Of a stretch of 64,000 nt of DNA, positions 36,513 through 44,918 are shown piece by piece. Under the pieces are notes generated by a model that saw only the letters and a program-made list of their open reading frames with translations, searched no databases and was not told the origin of the DNA. The position numbers were made by a program, and so were the translations under genes. The stretch is from Kitasatospora sp. MAA19. Lineage in GTDB: Bacteria; Actinomycetota; Actinomycetes; Streptomycetales; Streptomycetaceae. Positions within the stretch are counted from its first letter, which is position 1. Every line of letters starts with the position of its first letter. The stretch covers positions 186,001 through 250,000 of the forward strand of contig NZ_JARXYZ010000001.1 of the NCBI RefSeq assembly GCF_029894125.1, given 5' to 3'.

Positions 36513-36842
36513 TCAGCTGAAGATCGGAGCGAACACGACGTTGATGTTCTTGTTGGACTGCCCGGCCAGGATGGTGCCCGAGTTGTCCTTCACCGCGAGG
36601 GTGTTGTTCTGGTTGGAGGCACCGGCGCCGGTGGCGGTCTGCTGGGTGGAGATGTAGTTCCCGTCGACCGAGCCGAAGACGTTGCCCGTGCCGACGTTGG
36701 ACACCACGCCGGCGTTGGAGCCGGCCCCGGCGCCCGCGCCGTTGTCGGCGGCCGCCGCGCCGGCACCGGCCAGCAGCAGGCCGGCCGCGAGCGGGGCGGC
36801 GAGCAGGAGTCCGGCCACCCGACGGGTGTGGATGCGAGCCAT
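36513..36842 (-). CDS. nepA: Small secreted Gly/Asn/Gln-rich protein, NepA-like
   Basis: The 109-aa protein has a signal peptide (RRVAGLLLAAPLAAGLLLAGAGAAAA) and a mature region of about 77 residues, rich in Gly, Asn, Ala, Val and Gln, without Cys (NVGTGNVFGSVDGN, TQQTATGAGASNQNNT, NKNINVVFAPIF). Gln/Asn-rich, alternating polar/aliphatic strings suggest a beta-forming wall or surface protein. NepA of S. coelicolor is a small insoluble wall protein under SigN, and from memory its gene sits between similar neighbours. Assignment rests on synteny and type, not a sequence search. ATG 36842 follows GGAGG at 6 bases. Confidence 0.55.
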   Translation of the reverse strand: MARIHTRRVAGLLLAAPLAAGLLLAGAGAAAADNGAGAGAGSNAGVVSNVGTGNVFGSVDGNYISTQQTATGAGASNQNNTLAVKDNSGTILAGQSNKNINVVFAPIFS

Positions 36843-37296
36843 CAGAGCCTCCAAAAAGCTGTAAATCGTGCAATGTCGAGCATGGTGTGCGGGAGTTCGC
36901 CGGCCAGACGAACACCTGCGGGCTGCGACGCCGAGAGACAGACTTCCGCAACAAATCGACAAAGCACTAGCTCGTGGATCATTTTTCGCCCGTTTGCGTG
37001 ATATCCACCAGGGCTGCGCATATCGGACCCAAAAACGGAGAGCACACCGATCCACCGCCGATGAGCTGGTATTTTGCCCGAACGGCGACCGTCCGGACAC
37101 TCCTCGGGATGCGGCGCTTCGGCGCTGCACGAACCACCAGGCGCACCACCCAGCGCAGAGTGCGGACGGACGCGCTCCCCCAGAAAGTTCGATTGCCCTT
37201 CCATGTCGACATTTCCAGCCATGCGTAGACCATCGGAAAGTCATACCTAAAACGTCGACGCAAGGGCCCGAAAAGCTCCGTGCGGTCGGATGAAAA
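36843..37296. other. AT-richer intergenic region upstream of the NepA-like gene
   Basis: This 454-bp stretch has clearly lower GC than its neighbours and no frame with Streptomyces codon bias. It must contain the promoter of the leftward secreted-peptide gene. I found no convincing SigB-type promoter. A role as a long regulated promoter or a non-coding RNA is possible. Confidence 0.5.
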
Positions 37297-38661
37297 TCAG
37301 ACCATCTTGCCCGGGTTCAGAATTCCCAGCGGGTCGAAGACCGCCTTCAACTGCCGCTGCAGGTCCAACGCCACCGGCCCCAGCTCGCGCGCCAGCCAGT
37401 CCCGCTTGAGCAGCCCCACCCCGTGCTCCCCGGTGATCGTGCCGCCCAGCTCCAGCCCCAGCGCCATGATCTCGTCGAAGGAGCGCTGCGCCCGCGCCGC
37501 CTGCTCCTCGTCCGAGCCGTCGAAGATCACGATCGGATGGGTGTTGCCGTCCCCGGCGTGGCTGACCACCCCGACGGTCAGCGCGTGCCGCTCGGCGATC
37601 ACGGCCACACCGTTCAGCATCTCGGCCAGCCGGGAGCGCGGCACCGCCACGTCGTCGATCATCGTGGTGCCCAGCCGGTCCAGCGCGGGCAGCGCCAGCC
37701 GCCGGGCCTCCAGCAGCAGCGCCGATTCGGCCTCGTCCTCGGCGGGCACCACCTCGGTCGCCCCGGCGGCCCGGCAGAGCTCAGCCACCCGCGCCAGTTC
37801 GGCCTCCCGGTCCGGCCCGTCGAAGGCCACCAGCAGCAGCGCCTGGGTCGACTCGGGCAGCCCCATCCGCCCCAGCTCGTTGACCGCCCGCACGCTGACC
37901 GCGTCCATCAGCTCCATCAGCGACGGGGTCAGGCCGTGCGCCATCACCTCGCAGACGGCCGCACCGGCCGCGTCCGCGCTCGGGAACTCCGCCGCCAGCG
38001 CCAACTGCGGCGCCGGCGCGGGCCGCAGCGCGAGCACCGCCCGGACCACCACGCCGAGCGTGCCCTCCGAGCCGACCAGCAGCCGGGTCAGGTCGTACCC
38101 GGCCACGCCCTTGGCCGTACGGCGGCCGGTGGACAGCAGCCGTCCGTCCGCCAGCACCACGTCCAGGCCGAGCACGTACTCGCTGGTGACGCCGTACTTC
38201 ACGCAGCACACCCCGCCCGCGCCGGTGCCGATGTTGCCGCCGATCGTGCAGGACTCCCAGCTGGACGGGTCCGGCGGGTAGGACAGGCCCAATTCCTCGG
38301 CAGCACGGGAGAGTTGGGCGTTCACCACGCCCGGCTCGACCACCGCGATCCGGTTCACCGGGTCGAGCTCCAGGATCCGGTTCAGCTTCACCGTCGACAG
38401 CACGATGCAGCCGTCCACGGCGTTCGCCGCCCCCGACAGCCCGGTCCGCGCACCCTGCGGCACCACCGGCACCCGCAGCCCGGTGGCAGTGCGCAGCACG
38501 TGCTGCACCTGCTCGACCGTCTCCGGGAACACCACCACCGCGGGCGTACCGGCCGCGCAGAACCCGGCCATGTCATGACGGTAGGCCTCGGTCACATCCG
38601 GATCCACCACCACCGACCCGGCCGGAAGACCCTGCGCCAGTCGGTCCGTCAGGTCACTCAT
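37297..38661 (-). CDS. FAD-linked oxidase, glycolate/D-lactate dehydrogenase type (GlcD-like)
   Basis: The 454-aa VAO-type flavoprotein has the FAD-binding PCMH domain (VVPQGARTGLSGAANAVDGCIVLST, DPSSWESCTIGGNIGTGAGGVCCVKYG, GSEGTLGVVVRAVLALRP). The FAD-oxidase C domain carries VVSHAGDGNTHPIVIFDG and GGTITGEHGVGLLKRDWLARELG, ending in DPLGILNPGKM. It oxidises a 2-hydroxy acid such as glycolate or D-lactate. ATG 38661 follows GGAGG at 5 bases. No GlcE/GlcF partner is adjacent, so a single-subunit dehydrogenase is likely. Confidence 0.92.
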   Translation of the reverse strand: MSDLTDRLAQGLPAGSVVVDPDVTEAYRHDMAGFCAAGTPAVVVFPETVEQVQHVLRTATGLRVPVVPQGARTGLSGAANAVDGCIVLSTVKLNRILELDPVNRIAVVEPGVVNAQLSRAAEELGLSYPPDPSSWESCTIGGNIGTGAGGVCCVKYGVTSEYVLGLDVVLADGRLLSTGRRTAKGVAGYDLTRLLVGSEGTLGVVVRAVLALRPAPAPQLALAAEFPSADAAGAAVCEVMAHGLTPSLMELMDAVSVRAVNELGRMGLPESTQALLLVAFDGPDREAELARVAELCRAAGATEVVPAEDEAESALLLEARRLALPALDRLGTTMIDDVAVPRSRLAEMLNGVAVIAERHALTVGVVSHAGDGNTHPIVIFDGSDEEQAARAQRSFDEIMALGLELGGTITGEHGVGLLKRDWLARELGPVALDLQRQLKAVFDPLGILNPGKMV

Positions 38662-38767
38662 CGCCGCCTCCACTCGCCGCCCGCCGCCTCCACCGCACTC
38701 TGCCCGCCCGCCGGGGGCCGGGCAAGTGGGCCCCCGGCGGGCGGGGCGGCGGCCCCGGCACCCCCGG

Positions 38768-38851
38768 TCAGGCCCGACGCAGCGCAGGGGCGACCGGGGC
38801 CACCAGGCCGGCGAGGCCGGTGGCGAGCGCGCAGAGCAGCGTCGGCAGCAC
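38768..38851 (-). CDS. Possible 27-aa hydrophobic peptide coupled to the MerR gene
   Basis: GTG 38851 uses the last base of the upstream TAG stop (TAGTG) and opens a 27-codon frame: PTLLCALATGLAGLVAPVAPALRRA. It is hydrophobic, ends in RR and could be a membrane peptide, or the remnant of a lost neighbouring membrane protein gene. It has no ribosome site of its own. Confidence 0.25.
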   Translation of the reverse strand: MLPTLLCALATGLAGLVAPVAPALRRA

Positions 38852-39678
38852 TACCGGCGGACCACCGGCTCCTGGAACTCGGTGACCCACCCCGCCGGGT
38901 CGTCCGGGCACTCCAGGTAGAGCTCCCGGGCGTAGCCGACCGAGCGGTAGCCGTTCGCGTCGATGAAGCGGGCCAGCTCCTGGAAGCTCCCCATCGCCTC
39001 GTCCATCGAGCCGCGGTGCACGATCGTCGCCGCCTGCTCGATCGGCGGCAGGTCGAGCACCTCGAAGTCGTGCCGACCCGGCTCCACCGACGGCCCGACC
39101 GGGACGGCCACCCGGATCAGCACCGTGCCGTCGCCCTCCGGCACCTCCTCGTACCGGGCGACGGACGGGCCGGTCTCGGCGATCCCGGCCTCGGCCAGCC
39201 GCCCGCACAGCTGCGCGAACAGCGGGCCGATCACCGGCCCGATGTCCTCGGGCTGGTAACTCGCGGCCACCCCGGTCAGTTCGGCCACCCGGACGGACGG
39301 CACCCGCTTCACCACGACATCGTGTGCGGACATGGTCCCCTCGCTCTCGATCGTCCGGAGCCTCGCCTCCACCCGGGCCAGCCGCTGCTCGTCCGCCGCG
39401 ATCGCCTCGGCGAGTTGGGCCCGCCGCAGCCGCAGCATCCCGCGCAGTTCGGCCGCGTCCACCTGCTCGTCCAGCACGGCCCGCACCTGGTGCAGCGTGA
39501 AGCCGAGCTCCTTGAGCGCGATCACCCGGTTGAGCCGGGCGAGTTGGGCCGCCTCGTAGGAGCGGTACCCACTGACCGGGTCCACCCGGGCGGGCCGCAG
39601 CAGCCCGATCGCGTCGTAGTGGCGCAGCATCCGCACCGACACCCGGCCGTGGCTGGCGAAGTCTCCGATGTTCAACAT
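38851..39678 (-). CDS. MerR-family regulator with GyrI-like effector domain
   Basis: The 275-aa protein has a MerR winged helix (LNIGDFASHGRVSVRMLRHYDAIGLLRPARVDPVSGYRSYEAAQLARLNRVIALKELGFTL) and a coiled coil (RRAQLAEAIAADEQRLARVEARL). A C-terminal ligand-binding domain follows (VKRVPSVRVAELTG, PSVARYEEVPEGDGTVLIRVAVPV, FIDANGYRSVGYARELYLE), as in BmrR-type sensors. It would bind a small hydrophobic or cationic ligand and unwind spaced promoters. Its target is not adjacent, so autoregulation or a remote target is likely. Confidence 0.9.
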   Translation of the reverse strand: MLNIGDFASHGRVSVRMLRHYDAIGLLRPARVDPVSGYRSYEAAQLARLNRVIALKELGFTLHQVRAVLDEQVDAAELRGMLRLRRAQLAEAIAADEQRLARVEARLRTIESEGTMSAHDVVVKRVPSVRVAELTGVAASYQPEDIGPVIGPLFAQLCGRLAEAGIAETGPSVARYEEVPEGDGTVLIRVAVPVGPSVEPGRHDFEVLDLPPIEQAATIVHRGSMDEAMGSFQELARFIDANGYRSVGYARELYLECPDDPAGWVTEFQEPVVRR

Positions 39679-39739
39679 GGTGCCCCCACTCCACCCCCTG
39701 CCGCCGTGTCAGGGTCAACCCCGCCCGCCGCAAACACCG

Positions 39740-39774
39740 AGGGCGGGTACCGACTCGATGTCGGCACCCGCCCT
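39740..39774 (-). terminator. Terminator of tRNA-Ser(UGA)
   Basis: Arms AGGGCGGGTACCGAC and GTCGGCACCCGCCCT pair with one mismatch around a TCGAT loop, 22 bp downstream of the leftward tRNA. Confidence 0.85.
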
Positions 39775-39796
39775 GAGCAGGTGGTTCCCCTACCAG

Positions 39797-39884
39797 CGGA
39801 GAGCGTGGGATTCGAACCCACGGTGACGGGTCACGCCACGACAGTTTTCAAGACTGTTCCCTTAGGCCGCTCGGGCAGCTCTCC
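39797..39884 (-). tRNA. tRNA-Ser(UGA)
   Basis: The 88-nt class II tRNA has acceptor GGAGAGC/GCTCTCC and anticodon loop CTTGAAA with TGA. The T loop GGTTCGAATCC is normal. CCA is not encoded. Confidence 0.96.
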
Positions 39885-39947
39885 AGGCGGGGGCCAGCCT
39901 AACGGGTTCGGCGGGGTTCGGTGCACACCGTTTCGCGCGGGTGGGGA

Positions 39948-41867
39948 TCAGCCGTTGTCGCCGTCCCGCTGGCCGAGGGTGACCTTGGTGGTGAACTGCT
40001 GACCGTTGCGGGTGTACTCGACGTCGACGATCTCGCCGGGCTTGTGCGTCCAGATCCGGCTGACCAGGGCGGGGCCGTTGTCGATCGGCACACCGCCGAG
40101 CTTGGTGATGACGTCGCCCGGCTTGAGGCCGGCCTTGTCGGCGGCGCCGCCGGGGGTGACGGCCGGCTGGCCCTGGATGTCGCGGGTCTGGATCTGCGCG
40201 CCATCGCCCTTGTAGTCGTCGTTGCGCAGCACGTCGAGCTTGGCGTAGACCGGCTTGCCGGTCTTGATCAGGGTGTCGGCGACCCACTTGGCCTGGTTGA
40301 TCGGGATGGCGAAGCCGAGGCCGATGCTGCCGGCCCGGCCGTTGGCGGAGGCGTTGGACTGGATCGCCGAGTTGATGCCGATCACCGCGCCGCCGGAGTC
40401 GAGCAGCGGGCCGCCGGAGTTGCCGGGGTTGATCGAGGCGTCGGTCTGCAGGGCGTTCATGTACGAGGACTGGCCACCGGTGTCGTCGCCGGAGGCGACC
40501 GGACGGTCCTTGGCGCTGACGATGCCGCTGGTGACGGTGGACTCCAGGCCGTACGGCGCGCCGATCGCGACGGTGGCGTCGCCGACGTTGACCTTGTCGG
40601 AGTCGGCCAGCGGAAGCGGGGCCAGCTTGCTCTTCGGCGGGTTGTCGATCTTGACCACGGCGACGTCGTAGCCCTCGGCGTGGCCCAGCACCGAGGCGTT
40701 GTAGGACGTCCCGTCGGCGAACTTGACGGTCAGTTTGCCGCCGTTGAGGGTCGGCGCGACCACGTGGTTGTTGGTGAGGATGTGGCCCTCGGTGTCGAAG
40801 ACGAAGCCGGTGCCGGTGCCCGACTCGCCGTTGCCCTGCGCCTTGATGGTGACGACGCTGGGCAGCGCCTTCTGCGCGATGCCGGCGATCGAGCCGGGGG
40901 CGGGCTCGTTCTTCTGGGTGTTGCTGGCCTGGACGGTGGTGCTGCGGTGGTCGTCGGCACTGGTGCTGCTGTCGTTGCGGTCCGCGACGGCCACGCCGAG
41001 CGCACCGCCGGCCACACCGGCGACCAGCGCGACGGCGGCGATCAGGGCGACCAGGCCGCCGCGCTTCTTGCGCGGGCCGCCGGGGCCGCCGGGGCCGCCG
41101 GGGTAGTCGGCCGGGTAGCCGAGCGGACCGGCCGGGCCGCCGGGATAGCCCGGGCCGCCGCCGGCGGCGTCGTGGGCGGCGCCCCAGCCGCCGAGCGGCT
41201 GGCCGGCGCCGAACGGGTGGTGCGCGGGCGCGGGGTGCGCGGCGGGGGTGCCGTACGGGTCGTGCGGTGCGGGCTCGGCCGGGGCGCCGTACGGGTCCTG
41301 CGCGCCGGCGGCGGGGACGCCGTGGGCCGGGGTGGCGTACGGGTTGGCGACCGGCGGCAGGGCCGGGCTCTCGGCGGCGGGCGCGGCGGGCGCCACGGGC
41401 GCGGCCGGCGGGGCGGGCGGCAGGGCTGGCGGCGGCGCGTCGATGTAGCCGGTGGCGGGGTCGACGGGGACGGCGGGTGCCTCGGCGGCGGGGGCGGCCT
41501 GCGGGGCCGCCTCCGGCGCGGGGACCTTGCCGAAGGCCACGGTGGGCCGGTGCCCGCCCTGGGCCGGAACAGCCTCAGCCGGTACGCCCTCAGCCGGTAC
41601 GTCGCCGGCCGGCGCCGCCTCGGGCTCGGGGACCCGGCTGAACGCCATGGTCGGCTGGTGCCCGCCGTCCGCCGACGCCGCCTCGGCCTCGGCCGGGGCG
41701 GGCGCCTGCGACGGGGCCGCTCCCGGCTCGGGAACCCTGCCGAAGGCCATCGTCGGCTGGTGCCCGCCCGAGGCGGAGCCGTCGGAAGCGGGAACAGCCG
41801 CCGCCTGGCCGCCCGAGGGCTGCTCCCCCTGCGGCCCGGTGGGCCCAACCTCGCGCTCGGTGCTCAC
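39948..41867 (-). CDS. HtrA/DegP-type membrane-anchored trypsin-like protease with PDZ domain
   Basis: The 639-aa protein has a cytoplasmic, disordered Pro/Ala-rich region of about 265 residues and a basic stop (RKKRG). One span follows (271-293), then an extracytoplasmic serine protease with His368 (NNHVV), Asp401 (YDVAVVKI) and Ser484 (GNSGGPL), and a PDZ domain (AVTPGGAADKAGLKPGDVITKLGG). The cytoplasmic part repeats a GGHQPTMAF-RVPEPEAAP unit three times (Thr39, Thr73, Thr109), resembling kinase/FHA target sites. GTG 41867 follows GGAGG at 6 bases. It degrades misfolded envelope proteins. The 250-bp gap before the riboswitch holds its promoter. Confidence 0.93.
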   Translation of the reverse strand: MSTEREVGPTGPQGEQPSGGQAAAVPASDGSASGGHQPTMAFGRVPEPGAAPSQAPAPAEAEAASADGGHQPTMAFSRVPEPEAAPAGDVPAEGVPAEAVPAQGGHRPTVAFGKVPAPEAAPQAAPAAEAPAVPVDPATGYIDAPPPALPPAPPAAPVAPAAPAAESPALPPVANPYATPAHGVPAAGAQDPYGAPAEPAPHDPYGTPAAHPAPAHHPFGAGQPLGGWGAAHDAAGGGPGYPGGPAGPLGYPADYPGGPGGPGGPRKKRGGLVALIAAVALVAGVAGGALGVAVADRNDSSTSADDHRSTTVQASNTQKNEPAPGSIAGIAQKALPSVVTIKAQGNGESGTGTGFVFDTEGHILTNNHVVAPTLNGGKLTVKFADGTSYNASVLGHAEGYDVAVVKIDNPPKSKLAPLPLADSDKVNVGDATVAIGAPYGLESTVTSGIVSAKDRPVASGDDTGGQSSYMNALQTDASINPGNSGGPLLDSGGAVIGINSAIQSNASANGRAGSIGLGFAIPINQAKWVADTLIKTGKPVYAKLDVLRNDDYKGDGAQIQTRDIQGQPAVTPGGAADKAGLKPGDVITKLGGVPIDNGPALVSRIWTHKPGEIVDVEYTRNGQQFTTKVTLGQRDGDNG

Positions 41868-42118
41868 GGACGACCTCCATAGCTGACAGAACCAAGGACC
41901 ATAGTTTTTCGCACTGTCGATTCGATTGCCGTAAGGACCCCTCTGAAGAACTCATAAGAATCCTTAGCCGGCACCGACAGTCAACGCCGACGACCAGCGC
42001 CGACGGCCGACACCGACGGCCGGAGACTCCCCCACCTCCGTCGGACGTCCCGCGATGCGGACCGCACACCCCGTGGCCTTGGCGTTCAACCCCGTGCCGG
42101 TTAGCCTGGCGCTCTAAC

Positions 42119-42246
42119 TGACACGCGGGAGCTTGGACCTTCCAGGCTGAGAGTGCGCTGGTCGACCGTACGCCACGGGATCGTGGGCGGACCGTCGAGG
42201 GGGCGCAGACCGCCGGAACCTGTCCGGGTAATGCCGGCGTAGGGAG
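42119..42246 (+). promoter_or_regulatory. TPP riboswitch (THI element)
   Basis: The element shows CACGCGGGAGC (P1/P2 start), GGCTGAGAGTGCGC (the conserved CUGAGA core), an optional P3a arm near 42165-42200, GACCG...GAACCTG, and GTCCGGGTAATGCCGGCG plus TAGGGAG. The terminal AGGGAG at 42241-42246 is also the ribosome site of the next gene, so thiamine pyrophosphate binding should hide it and stop translation. Confidence 0.95.
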
Positions 42247-42254
42247 TATCGGCC

Positions 42255-43685
42255 ATGCCGCCTGCTTCGCCATCCTCTTCTTCGGACGCGTCCGCGTCCA
42301 AGGGTTTCCCCGATCCGTCCACGGGCGCCCCCGCCGGAGCGGCGACCGCCGTCCTGGACCGCCCGGAGCGTACCGAGGCACCGCTCGTGCTGGACACCGA
42401 GCCGCCGCGCACGCTGCGCTTCCGGGACCACTTCGCGCTCTGGATGAACCTGGGCGTCAGCCTGATCGGCTTCTCCACCGCCGCCACCGTGCTCGGCGCC
42501 AAGGGCAGCGAGCTGTCGCTGGCCGCCGCGGTGACCGCGATCGTGGCCGGCACCGTGGTCGGCACCGCGATGCTCGGCGTGGCCGCGCTGATCGGGGCCC
42601 GCACCGGCGCGCCCGCGATGGCGAACCTGCGCGGGCTGTTCGGCACCCGGCTGTCGTACGTCCCGACGGTGCTGAACATCGTCCAGTGCGTCGGCTGGGG
42701 CGTGTTCGAGCTGCTGACGATCGCGGCGGGCGCGCAGACCGTCGCCCACACGGACGGCTACCGCTGGCTGTTCGTGGTCCTGGCGGGCGCGCTGACCACC
42801 GCACTGACCATCTGGCCGCTGGGCTCGATCGCGGTGCTGCGCCGCTTCGTGGCCGGTGCCGTCGCCGTCGCGATGGTGTACTTCACCGTCCAGCTGGGCC
42901 GCCAGGGGGTGCCCGACCCGGGCGCCGGCAACTGGCACGGCTTCCTGGGCGCCACCGACGCGATGATCGCGGTGTCGATCTCCTTCGTCCCGCTCGCCGC
43001 CGACTACACCCGGCACTCGCGCACCCCGCGCTCGGCGTTCTGGGGCAGCTTCTCCGGCTACACGATCGCCCAGGTCTGGTGCTACGTGCTCGGCCTGATG
43101 GCCCTGCTGCAGTCCGACGGCGACCCGAACCGGATCTTCGACTCCTTCCTCGGCGTCTGGGCCGGCTGGCTGTTCCTGCTGGTGCTGGTGCTGCGCGAGA
43201 CCGACCAGTCCTTCGCCAACGTGTACTCGACGGCGATGTCGGTGCAGAACCTGCTGCCGAAGGTGGACCGCCGGGTGCTGACCGGCGGGATCGGGCTGCT
43301 GATCACCGTGCTGGCGCTGCAGATCGACAAGTTCACCGACACCTACACCAACTTCCTCGGCCTGATCGGCTCGGTCTTCGTGCCGCTGCTGGCGGTGCTG
43401 GCGGTGGACTACTTCTTCGGCGCCGGCCGGCACGGCTGGAACCTCTCCGCCGACGCGCCGTCGCGCCCGCTGATGGTGCTGCCGTGGGTGCTGGGCTTCG
43501 CGGTCTACCAGTTCATCGCGCCGACCCCGGTGGCCGGCTGGTGGACGGACTTCTGGACCTCCGTCCAGCACGCCCTGCACTTCACCCCGCAGGAGTGGAC
43601 GTCCGCCTCGCTGTTCGCCTTCCTGGTGCCGGCCCTGGCCACCTGGGCGCTCACCGCGCTGGCCCGCCGGACGGCGCGGAGCTGA
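42255..43685 (+). CDS. cytX: CytX-type hydroxymethylpyrimidine (thiamin precursor) permease, NCS1 family
   Basis: The 476-aa protein has a 50-residue hydrophilic start and about twelve helices of the NCS1 (cytosine/purine permease) family: FALWMNLGVSLIGFSTAATVLGAKG, VQCVGWGVFELLTIAAGA, ISFVPLAADYTRHSRTPRSAFWGSFSGYTIAQVW, and ETDQSFANVYSTAMSVQN. Its location directly behind a TPP riboswitch identifies the thiamin-pathway role, importing hydroxymethylpyrimidine or related precursors. The ATG is 8 bases after AGGGAG. It ends at a strong terminator. Confidence 0.9.
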   Translation: MPPASPSSSSDASASKGFPDPSTGAPAGAATAVLDRPERTEAPLVLDTEPPRTLRFRDHFALWMNLGVSLIGFSTAATVLGAKGSELSLAAAVTAIVAGTVVGTAMLGVAALIGARTGAPAMANLRGLFGTRLSYVPTVLNIVQCVGWGVFELLTIAAGAQTVAHTDGYRWLFVVLAGALTTALTIWPLGSIAVLRRFVAGAVAVAMVYFTVQLGRQGVPDPGAGNWHGFLGATDAMIAVSISFVPLAADYTRHSRTPRSAFWGSFSGYTIAQVWCYVLGLMALLQSDGDPNRIFDSFLGVWAGWLFLLVLVLRETDQSFANVYSTAMSVQNLLPKVDRRVLTGGIGLLITVLALQIDKFTDTYTNFLGLIGSVFVPLLAVLAVDYFFGAGRHGWNLSADAPSRPLMVLPWVLGFAVYQFIAPTPVAGWWTDFWTSVQHALHFTPQEWTSASLFAFLVPALATWALTALARRTARS

Positions 43686-43750
43686 GCGAGCGGCACCGCG
43701 GACGGAACCGCGCGAGCAACACCGCGCGGACGGAACCGGGCGAGCGACAC

Positions 43751-43783
43751 CGAAGACGGCCCCGCAGGTTGGGGCCGTCTTCG
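43751..43783 (+). terminator. Terminator after cytX
   Basis: Perfect arms CGAAGACGGCCCC and its complement flank a 7-base loop, 65 bp past the stop. Confidence 0.85.
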
Positions 43784-43809
43784 CCTCCGCGTCACTTCGG
43801 CCGCCTATC

Positions 43810-44643
43810 GTGAGCCCTGTGACCAGCCCAGACCCGTCCTCGGCGGCGGCGCGCACCGCGCCGGCCGTCCAGGTGATCGCCCACCGCGGTTCCTCGCACG
43901 CCCTGCCCGAACACACCCTGGCGGCGTACCGACGCGCGCTCGACGAGGGCGCGGACGCGGTCGAGTGCGACGTCCGGCTGACCCTCGACGGCGAACTGGT
44001 CTGCGTACACGACCGCCGGATCGGCCGGGTCTCCAACGGGCAGGGCACCGTCTCGGCGATGACGCTCGCCGAGCTGGAGGCGTACGACTTCGGCGCCTGG
44101 AAGACCGGCCGCCCCAGCACCGACCCCGAACTGCGCGGCGTGCTGCGGCTGGAGCGGCTGCTGGAGCTGGTGGTGGACTGCGGCCGCCCGGTGGACCTGG
44201 CGATCGAGACCAAGCACCCGGTGCGCTACCGCGGCCGGGTGGAGGCCGAACTGCTGCGGACGCTCGAACGGTTCAAGATCGGCGCGACCCGGGAGGCCGA
44301 GCGCCCCGCGGCCCGGATCATGAGCTTCTCCTCGGTGGCGCTGGACCGGGTGGCCGCCGGGGCGCCGGACTACCGGCGGGTGTTCCTGTTCGAACGGACC
44401 CTGCCGCTGCTCGGCCGGCTGCGCCCGGGCTCCCCGCTGCCGGGCGGGGCGCGGATCGCCGGTCCGGGCATCGAGCTGGTGCGGGCCCGCCCACAGCTGG
44501 TGACGCGACTGCGCGAGCTGGGGCACGAGGTGCACGTGTGGACCGTGGACGAGCCGGCCGACGTGGAGCTCTGCCTGGAGCTCGGGGTGTCCGCGATCAT
44601 CACCAACCGGCCCGCCGAGGTGCTGGCGCAGCTCGGGCGGTGA
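43810..44643 (+). CDS. Glycerophosphodiester phosphodiesterase
   Basis: The 277-aa TIM-barrel GDPD enzyme hydrolyses glycerophosphodiesters to glycerol-3-phosphate and an alcohol. Motifs are VIAHRGSSHALPEHTLAAY with the catalytic His and Glu, GADAVECDVRLTLDGELVCVHDRRIGR, AIETKHP and the C-terminal VHVWTVDEPADVELCLELGVSAIITNRP. GTG 43810 and GTG 43819 are both possible starts. No signal peptide, so the enzyme is cytoplasmic. Confidence 0.94.
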   Translation: MSPVTSPDPSSAAARTAPAVQVIAHRGSSHALPEHTLAAYRRALDEGADAVECDVRLTLDGELVCVHDRRIGRVSNGQGTVSAMTLAELEAYDFGAWKTGRPSTDPELRGVLRLERLLELVVDCGRPVDLAIETKHPVRYRGRVEAELLRTLERFKIGATREAERPAARIMSFSSVALDRVAAGAPDYRRVFLFERTLPLLGRLRPGSPLPGGARIAGPGIELVRARPQLVTRLRELGHEVHVWTVDEPADVELCLELGVSAIITNRPAEVLAQLGR

Positions 44644-44918
44644 TCCGCCGCCGGCTCGGGCGGTGATCCGCCGCCGGACCGGCAATGTCACCCGCAAAGC
44701 CCGGGACGCCATCCACTCCTTCTGGTCGGCAGTCAAACCTTCCGGGCACGTTATTGCCGGAATGCATGCGTCGGCGCGACGGAGGGTGAGCGGGGAATGA
44801 CCTGAGGCCACCCTCGGTCGCCTCGCTTGAAATGTCCTCGCGGGATCGTCCGGTGGTCGTTTCCGACGCATTACCAAGGGGCATCCATCCCTCGGCATAC
44901 GCTGAAGGAGGTCCGGGG

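Noticed and set aside
36513..36842. Chaplin or rodlin gene
   Set aside because: The mature peptide lacks the paired Cys, the GNxxxxPVxxPVN chaplin core and rodlin signatures; it fits NepA-like better.
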